Assembly: GCA_030691865.1 (NCBI GenBank)
Contig: JAUYDL010000051.1
Location: 1-12,558, forward strand
DNA from: Candidatus Omnitrophota bacterium
Lineage (GTDB): Bacteria; Omnitrophota; Gorgyraeia; Gygaellales; Profunditerraquicolaceae
DNA: 12,558 bases
Direction of reading: 5' to 3'
The translations under genes were made by a program, and so were the position numbers. Shown here piece by piece: positions 6,640 to 12,558 of the stretch; positions within the stretch are counted from its first letter, which is position 1; every line of letters starts with the position of its first letter. The notes under the pieces are model-generated. The model made no database searches. It was not told where the DNA came from and worked only from the letters and a program-made list of their open reading frames with translations.

Positions 6640-8166
6640 CTAGGTGACAAAAAGATTGCGGGAGGAAAACTTCCCATCAGTGGTCAGATTTACTCCTAAT
6701 CGCTTTAGCCCCACCTCATCTCCCGGGGTAGGAATATGCGTCATGTGCACTTCACAACCTTTTAGTAGCCCAAGTTTTTGCATCGCCAGCTCTGCGGTAT
6801 GGTTTGTGGTTGCGCTTATAGCCAGGGCAATTAAACACTCCTCTAAATCTAAACTCTCTGAATCCTGCCCCAGAATCCCTTCTTTTAGCTTGGCGATCTG
6901 GTTTATAATATGCGGGCTTAAAAGCAAAATCTCATCCGGGATATGCGCTAAGATTTTCACCGCGTTCAAAACCAAACTCGAGGCAGCATGCATAAGCTTA
7001 GAATTCTTACCCGTGACAATCTGGCCATCGCTTAGTTCAATCGATGCCCCGCAATATATGCCTTCATTACCCTTGCCTTTCCTTTCCGCTTCTTCTGCGG
7101 TTTTTCTGGCAACCTCAACAACTAAACGATCCGTAACTTTTACCCCCATCTCCTCCATCAGCAAAACTACCCTATCCACGGTTTCTTTTTTCTCAATACC
7201 TAAAACGTATTCGCTGTTATATCTAAAATACCGGCGAATGAGCTCTTGCTTAGCCGCATCCTGCACTGCCTGATCTTCGACAATTCCAAAGCCCGCACGA
7301 TTAACTCCCATATCCGTAGGAGAATTATAGGTAGGAAAATTATAATTCTTAGTAAAAATCCTGTTTAGCATGAGCTTAAGAATAGGAAAACTTTCTACAT
7401 CGCGGTTATAGTTAACCGCACTCTGATTATATTTCTCCAAATGGAACGGGTCGATGAGGTTGAAATCCTGAATATCGGCCGTAGCTGCTTCATAGGCAAC
7501 ATTTACCGGATGTTTTAACGGTAAGTTCCAAATCGGAAAGGTTTCGAATTTTGCGTATCCGGCGTTTATCCCGCGTTTATGCTCATGAAACAATTGCGAA
7601 AGACAGGTGGATAGCTTGCCACTGTTAGGACCGGGAGCAGTAACCACAACAATAGGGTTCTTGGTTTGGATATAATCATTTTTCCCAAAACCATTTTCGC
7701 TCACAATGGCATCCACATCAACCGGATAACCTGAAATAGGATAGTGCAGATAAACCTTTACTCCACGGCGCTCCAGTTTATTCTTAAAGATTATGGCCGA
7801 GGGTTGATTAGCAAAACGCGTAATCACTACAGCCAAAATATCCAATCTCCATTTTCTTAAGTCATCAATTAATTTTAAGGTAGCGGCATCATAAGTAATC
7901 CCAAAATCTCCGCGCACCCTGCCTTTTTCAATATCTGCGGCATATATAGAAAGCACAATATCAATCTTATCCTTTAAACACTGCAATAACCTGATTTTAA
8001 CATTAGGATCGTAACCCGGTAGGACGCGTGCGGCGTGATAGTCAAAACAGAGCTTGCCTCCGAATTCCAAGTAAAGCTTATTATCAAAACTCTTTACTCT
8101 ATCTAGAATAGCAGCCGTCTGATCTTTAAGGTATTTCTCGTTATCAAAACCTATTTTTTTAATCAT
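6640..8166 (-). CDS. DUF1846 (UPF0371) family protein
   Basis: 508 residues, the full length usual for this conserved family of unknown function. I recognise it from the overall sequence: the N-terminal IGFDNEKYLKDQTAAILDR, the segment LYLEFGGKLCFDYHAARVLPGY (31-52), the Gly-rich loop APGPNSGK (177-184), the motif NSPTDMGVNRAGFGI in the middle and the C-terminal HMTHIPTPGDE. The Gly-rich loop resembles a nucleotide-binding loop but does not fit the exact Walker A spacing. No signal peptide or membrane helix is seen, so it should be cytoplasmic. It is followed at 2 nt by the beta-CASP nuclease, an arrangement that suggests co-expression but not a function. ATG at 8164-8166 with only a weak ribosome site; a TATAAT box lies upstream. 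Confidence 0.9.
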   Translation of the reverse strand: MIKKIGFDNEKYLKDQTAAILDRVKSFDNKLYLEFGGKLCFDYHAARVLPGYDPNVKIRLLQCLKDKIDIVLSIYAADIEKGRVRGDFGITYDAATLKLIDDLRKWRLDILAVVITRFANQPSAIIFKNKLERRGVKVYLHYPISGYPVDVDAIVSENGFGKNDYIQTKNPIVVVTAPGPNSGKLSTCLSQLFHEHKRGINAGYAKFETFPIWNLPLKHPVNVAYEAATADIQDFNLIDPFHLEKYNQSAVNYNRDVESFPILKLMLNRIFTKNYNFPTYNSPTDMGVNRAGFGIVEDQAVQDAAKQELIRRYFRYNSEYVLGIEKKETVDRVVLLMEEMGVKVTDRLVVEVARKTAEEAERKGKGNEGIYCGASIELSDGQIVTGKNSKLMHAASSLVLNAVKILAHIPDEILLLSPHIINQIAKLKEGILGQDSESLDLEECLIALAISATTNHTAELAMQKLGLLKGCEVHMTHIPTPGDEVGLKRLGVNLTTDGKFSSRNLFVT

Positions 8167-8193
8167 TTTTTGCCTAATTATTAAGCTTATTGT

Positions 8194-8199
8194 ATTATA
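8194..8199 (-). promoter_or_regulatory. possible -10 box upstream of DUF1846
   Basis: A perfect TATAAT on the minus strand, 27 nt before the ATG. No convincing -35 hexamer exists at 16-18 nt; the best TTTACA is only 12 nt away. It is plausible because the 168-nt gap before this gene would otherwise hold no promoter for the DUF1846-nuclease pair. Confidence 0.35.
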
Positions 8200-8215
8200 A
8201 GTTGCCTTATTTGTA

Positions 8216-8296
8216 AAGCGCCTAAAATGAGCGCTTAACTTTGAGCACCTTAAGTTTTGATCTAGCGCACCTTGCCAAATAGGACTGGCAAGTGCG
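8216..8296. repeat. two hairpins in the HD-GYP/DUF1846 gap
   Basis: AAGCGC (8216-8221) pairs with GCGCTT (8231-8236) around a 9-nt loop. Further along, CGCA-C-CTTGCCA (8266-8277) pairs with TGGCAAGTGCG (8286-8296), 11 base pairs with one bulged C. Neither is followed by a good T-run on either strand. Together with the palindrome at 8313-8333 they fill most of this gap. They may be repeats, RNA processing sites or weak terminators. Confidence 0.5.
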
Positions 8297-8312
8297 TACT
8301 TACTGTACGAAA

Positions 8313-8333
8313 TCCTTGCGCGAAGCGCAAGGA
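8313..8333. repeat. short GCGAAGC-loop palindrome, copy 2
   Basis: A perfect 9-bp stem, TCCTTGCGC (8313-8321) and GCGCAAGGA (8325-8333), with a three-base GAA loop. The centre GCGAAGC is the DNA heptamer known for forming an exceptionally stable mini-hairpin. It begins 1 nt after the stop codon of the HD-GYP gene and could cap or end that transcript, although only TTT follows on the minus strand. It shares its design with 5183-5205. Confidence 0.65.
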
Positions 8334-8334
8334 C

Positions 8335-9666
8335 CTAGACCAACCGCAAATACTCCTTACCTTCCTTCCAGGGATTAAGATAACGTTCGATACTCAAGGT
8401 AGCATCTTGGGTTAAATCCACCAGGCGTTTTTTATCTTGCGGCGAAACGATCTCAATTTTTGGTCTACGGATATCTGACTCATTCTGGCCCCTGACTAAT
8501 GCTATGCTGCCATCATTTAACGCCACTACTGCGCCAACCGGCCAAAGCCCCATAATCCTAAAAAATTTATCCAGCAACACCGGATTAAAAGCGCTGCCTT
8601 TATCTCTATTCATTATATTATAAACCACATCCGGAGAATAATCCTGCTTGTAACCTCGCCTTTGCGAAAGGGCATCATAAACATCGCAAATAGCAACAAT
8701 CAATGAAGCAATATGCTGTTTTCTTAAAAAAGGCAGCCGCGGATACCCGGAAGAGTCATACTTTAAGTGGTGTTCGAAACAAATTACTACCGGCAGAATA
8801 CCCAGGGTATTAACATATTTAAGCATGATCTGGGCCCCTAACAGGGTGTGGCTTTTAACCCGCCCAAACTCCTGGTCCGTAAGTTGTCCGGGCTTATGCA
8901 ATATTCTACGTGAAATAGATAACTTGCCGATATCGTGGTACATCGCGGCAACCCCAATATTTAAAATATCTGTCTTATCAAAACCTAGGCGTGAAGAAAA
9001 ATACATGGAAAAAATAGAAACATTAAGCATGTGTGTATAGGTCTCTACATCATATCTTTTTACCGTAGCCAGTTTAAGCATTTCTTGGCGCTGCGAGCTT
9101 AAGTTTTCCATAATATTGCTCAGGGAAAATTTAAGCCCCAGATGGTCAATCTTTTCGGAATTAAGTACTCCGCTTAGAGCCCGGCCAACCATATCCGCAG
9201 AAGAATCGTAAAGCTCAGATTGAGCCAGCGCAAAAACATTTCTATTCTGTTGCATGTCAACTTTAAGCTTACCGATACTGATATGCTCTATTCCGGTAAG
9301 GCTAAGTGAGGCCTGAAGATCACCTTTAAAATCCTCTTTTGGTTTGGCGATAAAACTCACAAATTTGGCCAGCTCCTCTTTACTTAATCCGCTATAAAAA
9401 GCAATCCTCTCGATATTTCTCTCTTTCAGATAAAGAATAGCCGGGCGTAAAAATTTCGCTAAATCAAAAAGAATTTCTTTTTCAAAAGCCAGCTCCTCAC
9501 CAACAATGCCGATAGTCATCTCCTGGCGGCTGGCTAATACATCGGCAAAAGCCTCAAAGGCCTTATCCAGGGATTTCTGAAACATTGGATGTGCCGCCCC
9601 ATACATCTTAAGAGACTGAAGACAACTCAGTAATCCTTTAAAAGCTACCTCAATACTAGCGAGCAT
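8335..9666 (-). CDS. HD-GYP domain protein with shared N-terminal domain (predicted cyclic di-GMP phosphodiesterase)
   Basis: 443 residues in three parts. Residues 1-140 form an N-terminal domain with the motif YGAAHPMFQKS (22-32) and the helix pair ending IAFYSGLSKEELAKFVSFI. A linker follows. The HD-GYP domain (about 195-375) has Glu208, His212, HDIGK (His244, Asp245, Lys248), His273, His299/His300, GYP (307-309) and Asp328. The spacing of these residues fits the metal-binding HD-GYP phosphodiesterases. The usual HHExxDGxGYP reads HHLKYDSSGYP, so Glu and Gly of the signature are replaced. A beta-rich C-terminal tail (376-443) follows, as in many members. No membrane helix is seen. The family hydrolyses cyclic di-GMP (some members cGAMP). 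It overlaps the upstream gene by 11 nt; the ATG has an AAAGGA Shine-Dalgarno 5 nt before it. The N-terminal domain is homologous to that of the upstream gene. Confidence 0.9.
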   Translation of the reverse strand: MLASIEVAFKGLLSCLQSLKMYGAAHPMFQKSLDKAFEAFADVLASRQEMTIGIVGEELAFEKEILFDLAKFLRPAILYLKERNIERIAFYSGLSKEELAKFVSFIAKPKEDFKGDLQASLSLTGIEHISIGKLKVDMQQNRNVFALAQSELYDSSADMVGRALSGVLNSEKIDHLGLKFSLSNIMENLSSQRQEMLKLATVKRYDVETYTHMLNVSIFSMYFSSRLGFDKTDILNIGVAAMYHDIGKLSISRRILHKPGQLTDQEFGRVKSHTLLGAQIMLKYVNTLGILPVVICFEHHLKYDSSGYPRLPFLRKQHIASLIVAICDVYDALSQRRGYKQDYSPDVVYNIMNRDKGSAFNPVLLDKFFRIMGLWPVGAVVALNDGSIALVRGQNESDIRRPKIEIVSPQDKKRLVDLTQDATLSIERYLNPWKEGKEYLRLV

Positions 9667-11575
9667 TCCATTCCTTTAAAATCTGTTTTGCCTTAGCGCG
9701 CAATTTCCAATTCCAGAAAAATCTTCTGCGGCTTAAATCATGAATACGGCCAGCTGCTTCAATCAACCCTAGGTCAAAAACCATCTGCATATTTTCAATA
9801 AGTAATTCATTCTTTCTTCCGCAGAAGTTGGAAATTTTTAACAACAGGTCTAAGGCACCATCACCTGCCTGCGCATCCAAGATCAAAACAGAAAGTAAGT
9901 TTTTTCTAAGTGCCGGTGAATCCGTATTTAATTGACGCATCAGAAACTCCACATCCACCTTTTTTAATTTACGCATGATATTCAAAATCTCAATTTTAAT
10001 TAACTCATTGGCCGAAGAATAAATATGATCTAAGATCCCCAAAGTTACCGGCACCGCAAGTTGGCCTAAGGCCTCAATTAAACTAAAGAGAAACTCTAGA
10101 TCCTGAAGTTTTTGTTCTACCCTCTGGTAGAAAATATCCAGGTTGCCCGGGAAAAATTTAAAGAATAGGCTCAAAACCTGCTTATTCGCTTTTTCGGCAG
10201 TGAATATTCTATTTAAGTAAAAGCTTACTTCCTGGCTGGGAAAAGAAACCATCTCCAAAAGACATTCCTGCTCAGGCAGCAGAGATTGACTTAGTATAAT
10301 ATTTTCAATGAACACGGAAAATTTTCTTTCCAGATCAACACATACACTTATCCCTTCCTTCTTCCTTTTAACCAACTGACTCCGGAGGTCTTTTAAAAAA
10401 CCAAGGTCATTATCCTCAAATATACTCTCCAGTTCTTTTTCTAAAACTTCTGCTGCCAGCAACAAATTATCCTTATCCTCATCGATTGATAGCATATCTA
10501 GAACTATATAGCGATAATTCATTTTGAGCGCCTTTTGATCAAAAAACAACACTCCGGAAAAAGAGATCCCCTTAACTAAAGATTTTAAGGTATTACGATA
10601 CACCGCAGATATTTGGTCACCTTGAGCGCTGGTTAATAAATCCTGAATCCTTTTTACTACCCGGGGATTGTTGTTTAGATGCTGCGAGGCATTAATCTTA
10701 TGAAAAATCCCTCGGGCAATCTCAGCCGGATTTCTTTGTTCAGAGATTTTGGAAAAAAACTGTAGACTTAAAGCATCGAAATTATCCTCCTGCGAAAGCC
10801 CCTCCCAAAAAAGAGTACTAAAGTCCTCCTGATTTAAGCTATCAAAAAGCTGTGTCAGCTTAGCTAATTTCTCTTCGTTAATTGATTCTTTATTATGCAG
10901 GAGCCATAAGAAAAGATCTTTCGAACATTTAGCAAATTTCTCTTTGTCCTTGTTTCTTAAAGAAACCAGAAATTCATTAATCGTAGCGGGTAGCTCTTGG
11001 GTTTGGAAGATATCATTTTGATTGGTCCGCTTAATCAGCGTGCCAAAATTATCGGCAAGCTTATTGATTTTAACTTCGTCATTGCTCTGCACCGCATCCT
11101 TAAGCATATAGCTCCAAAGATCCGTACACTCCTGGCCGTCCTCGTGCAAAAATACAGAATAATCCAACTCCTCGATTGAAAAATTAATAAGCGGTTGCTT
11201 ATCGAGAAGGGCATTAACTCCACCACTTTTAATAATTTCCTCCTGCCGCAGGGAGATGACTGAAAAAAAACCCACTAGCTCCTTAAGAGTTACACCGGTT
11301 CTAATCTCTATGCTTTTTATTTTACGCCGGTGTAAAAGTTGAGCTAATTCGTCATAGAAACCCACCCGGGTTAAATTCTTTCCGTCCACCACAAATCCTG
11401 AGCTAGTTACCCCGATTTTAAGCGGATTTAAAACTACCAGGAGTTCCTCAAGCTTAAACTTAAAATTTTCAACGGATTTAATAAAATAAGGATGGCCTTT
11501 AGGGTAAGAAAAGGCGTTAGTAAGAGTGGCTCTTAAGCTGCGAAAGAAATCGTTGACTAATTGATCTTTATCCAC
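9656..11575 (-). CDS. large helical protein with shared N-terminal domain and HEAT-like C-terminus, function unknown
   Basis: 639 residues with a GTG start (11573-11575), chosen because its N-terminus then aligns with that of the HD-GYP neighbour and the ATG at 11580-11582 is out of frame. Residues 1-145 match the neighbour's N-terminal domain: YPKGHPYFIKS (24-34) beside its YGAAHPMFQKS, and IKSIEIRTGVTLKELVGFFSVI beside its counterpart. Residues 145-490 are helical and poorly recognisable. Residues about 495-635 look like HEAT repeats (paired amphipathic helices such as LIKIEILNIMRKLKKVDVEFL). No signal peptide, membrane span or catalytic motif is seen. HEAT arrays usually bind proteins, so a scaffold or regulator acting with the HD-GYP enzyme is the simplest inference. 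The promoter sits 7 nt before the GTG, suggesting a leaderless message. Confidence 0.75.
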   Translation of the reverse strand: MDKDQLVNDFFRSLRATLTNAFSYPKGHPYFIKSVENFKFKLEELLVVLNPLKIGVTSSGFVVDGKNLTRVGFYDELAQLLHRRKIKSIEIRTGVTLKELVGFFSVISLRQEEIIKSGGVNALLDKQPLINFSIEELDYSVFLHEDGQECTDLWSYMLKDAVQSNDEVKINKLADNFGTLIKRTNQNDIFQTQELPATINEFLVSLRNKDKEKFAKCSKDLFLWLLHNKESINEEKLAKLTQLFDSLNQEDFSTLFWEGLSQEDNFDALSLQFFSKISEQRNPAEIARGIFHKINASQHLNNNPRVVKRIQDLLTSAQGDQISAVYRNTLKSLVKGISFSGVLFFDQKALKMNYRYIVLDMLSIDEDKDNLLLAAEVLEKELESIFEDNDLGFLKDLRSQLVKRKKEGISVCVDLERKFSVFIENIILSQSLLPEQECLLEMVSFPSQEVSFYLNRIFTAEKANKQVLSLFFKFFPGNLDIFYQRVEQKLQDLEFLFSLIEALGQLAVPVTLGILDHIYSSANELIKIEILNIMRKLKKVDVEFLMRQLNTDSPALRKNLLSVLILDAQAGDGALDLLLKISNFCGRKNELLIENMQMVFDLGLIEAAGRIHDLSRRRFFWNWKLRAKAKQILKEWNAR

Positions 11576-11582
11576 AGAACAT

Positions 11583-11611
11583 ATTTTACAACTTTACTAT
11601 TCAGCTTGCAA
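11583..11611 (-). promoter_or_regulatory. sigma70-type promoter for the HEAT/HD-GYP operon, probably leaderless
   Basis: On the minus strand TTGCAA (11606-11611), a 17-nt spacer and TAAAAT (11583-11588). Only 7 nt separate the -10 box from the GTG start, so the mRNA should begin at or just before the start codon. No Shine-Dalgarno is present. The -35 hexamer and spacer length equal those of the promoter at 1635-1663. Confidence 0.58.
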
Positions 11612-11637
11612 CTAAAAAAAGAAAAAAAGGAAAAAAA

Positions 11638-11683
11638 GGGGACGGTTCTATTAAGCGATTTTATGAAAAATAGAACCGTCCCC
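11638..11683. repeat. palindromic REP/MITE-like element, copy 2; probable gdhA terminator
   Basis: GGGGACGGTTCTATT (11638-11652) pairs with AATAGAACCGTCCCC (11669-11683), a perfect 15-bp stem with a 16-nt loop. It differs from the core of copy 1 (3716-3761) at two loop positions only and has the same orientation. On the minus strand it begins 10 nt after the gdhA stop and is followed by seven T residues and further T-rich sequence, a good intrinsic terminator. Different flanking bases around the same 46-nt core show where the mobile unit ends. Confidence 0.85.
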
Positions 11684-11693
11684 GGATTACTAC

Positions 11694-12558
11694 TTACACC
11701 AATCCCTGATCGAGCATGGCATCAGCAACTTTCACAAAACCAGCGATATTGGCTCCCTTAACATAATTTATATATTTATCTTCCTTGCCATATTTAACGC
11801 AACTCTCATGAATAGCAATCATAATCTCATGCAATTTCTTATCCACTTCCTGGCGTGACCAGGCTAAACGCATGCTATTCTGAGACATCTCTAAGCCGGA
11901 GGTAGCCACCCCGCCGGCATTGGAGGCTTTACCAGGTGCATAAAGAATTTTTGCCTTCTGAAATACCTCAACTCCTTCCGGTGTAGTAGGCATATTTGCC
12001 CCTTCACCAACAGCGATACAGCCATTTTTCACCAAAGTCTTAGCATCACTTTCATCTATCTCATTCTGAGTAGCAGAAGGAAATGCCACATCGCATTTTA
12101 CCGACCAAGGTCTCTGTTTTTCAAAATACTTACAGTTAAATTCCGTGGCACATTCTTTAATTCTGCCGCGCTTAACATTTTTCAAGTTAAACACGAAATT
12201 TAACTCTTTGGTATCAATGCCGTCTTTATCATAAATATACCCGTCAGAGTCAGATAGCGTAACTACTTTAGCCCCCATCTGCAGAAGTTTCTCCACGGTG
12301 TATTGAGCAACATTACCTGAACCAGAGACCGCGCAAACTTTTCCTTTTAAGGAATCTCCCCGCGTCTTAAGCATCTCTTCTACAAAATATACGCAACCAT
12401 AACCAGTAGCTTCCGGCCTGATCAAGCTGCCGCTCCAGTTAAGTCCTTTGCCCGTAAGCACCCCTGAGAATTCATTACGTAATCACTTGTTTTGGCCAAA
12501 CAGATATCCGATCTCACGACCGCCCACGCCGATATCTCCGGCAGGCACATCTGTATCT
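11694..12558 (-). pseudogene. gdhA: glutamate dehydrogenase (NADP-type, partial) interrupted by an in-frame TGA
   Basis: The C-terminal two thirds of a hexameric GdhA are present, which interconverts glutamate and 2-oxoglutarate plus ammonium. Reading from the window edge: DTDVPAGDIGVGGREIGYLF, then GQNK, a TGA at 12483-12485, LRNEF, SGVLTGKGLNW and RPEATGYG. The Rossmann domain (SGSGNVAQYTVEKLL), EGANMPTT and ASNAGGVATSGLEMSQNS follow, ending at a TAA. Related enzymes read GQYKRLRNEFTGVLTGKG here, so the stop replaces Arg and one C-to-T change (CGA to TGA) explains it. No other lesion is visible and the frame is the same on both sides. It may be a recent nonsense mutation, a sequencing or assembly error, or, less likely, readthrough. 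If real, the product would stop before the nucleotide-binding domain. The 5' end lies outside the window. The GTG at 12459-12461 encodes an internal Val, not a true start. Confidence 0.85.

Noticed and set aside
6644..7273. 209-codon open frame on the plus strand
   Set aside because: It is antisense to the clearly recognised DUF1846 gene and its Ser/Pro/Thr-rich translation is typical of a shadow frame.
12459..12461. GTG as a genuine start of a short, separate dehydrogenase
   Set aside because: It encodes the conserved Val of GVLTGKG; family sequence continues upstream in the same frame beyond the TGA.
12483..12485. TGA as a selenocysteine codon
   Set aside because: The conserved residue here is Arg, not Cys, it is not catalytic, and no convincing SECIS-like hairpin follows.

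Overview
The window most resembles a metagenomic or draft-genome contig from an uncultivated Gram-negative bacterium, AT-rich and roughly 40% GC by eye. LpxB and an MsbA-type exporter indicate a lipid A-containing outer membrane. Gene content and style (small lpx cluster, abundant short intergenic palindromes, a DUF1846 protein, an HD-GYP/HEAT pair) make me think of Omnitrophota or a neighbouring phylum. That placement is an inference from memory and was not tested.

Layout. Positions 1-1172 (-) hold most of an msbA-like ABC exporter cut by the window edge at its Walker A. Positions 1173-1669 are non-coding: two divergent sigma70-type promoters flank a 142-nt long foldback (1273-1414) and a 69% GC multi-branched structure (1465-1610). 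From 1670 to 3714 (+) a Gfo/Idh/MocA oxidoreductase, possibly GnnA-like, overlaps lpxB. A palindromic element (3713-3764) separates these from a convergent minus-strand block. Read in its own direction that block runs gdhA (12558 to 11694, interrupted by an in-frame TGA), a second copy of the palindromic element, a HEAT-like protein (11575-9656), an overlapping HD-GYP protein (9666-8335), DUF1846 (8166-6640), a beta-CASP nuclease 2 nt downstream (6637-5243), a divergent bL27-like protein (5147-4899) and an M48 membrane protease 1 nt downstream (4897-3809).

How the genes work together. The left third concerns lipid A: MsbA flips it, LpxB makes the disaccharide, and the oxidoreductase may alter the sugar precursor. 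In the right half, the HEAT-like and HD-GYP proteins share a homologous N-terminal domain of about 140 residues and overlap by 11 nt. They look like a two-component module in which a scaffold protein and a predicted c-di-GMP phosphodiesterase use the same input or docking domain. The DUF1846/beta-CASP and bL27-like/M48 pairs are tightly spaced and probably translationally coupled.

The most distinctive signals are the shared-domain HD-GYP/HEAT pair; two near-consensus promoters placed only 6-7 nt from start codons, which predicts leaderless mRNAs; two nearly identical 46-nt palindromic elements in different intergenic gaps; the GC-rich structured island; a bL27-like protein without the canonical N-terminal arm; and a glutamate dehydrogenase broken by one TGA where the family has Arg.
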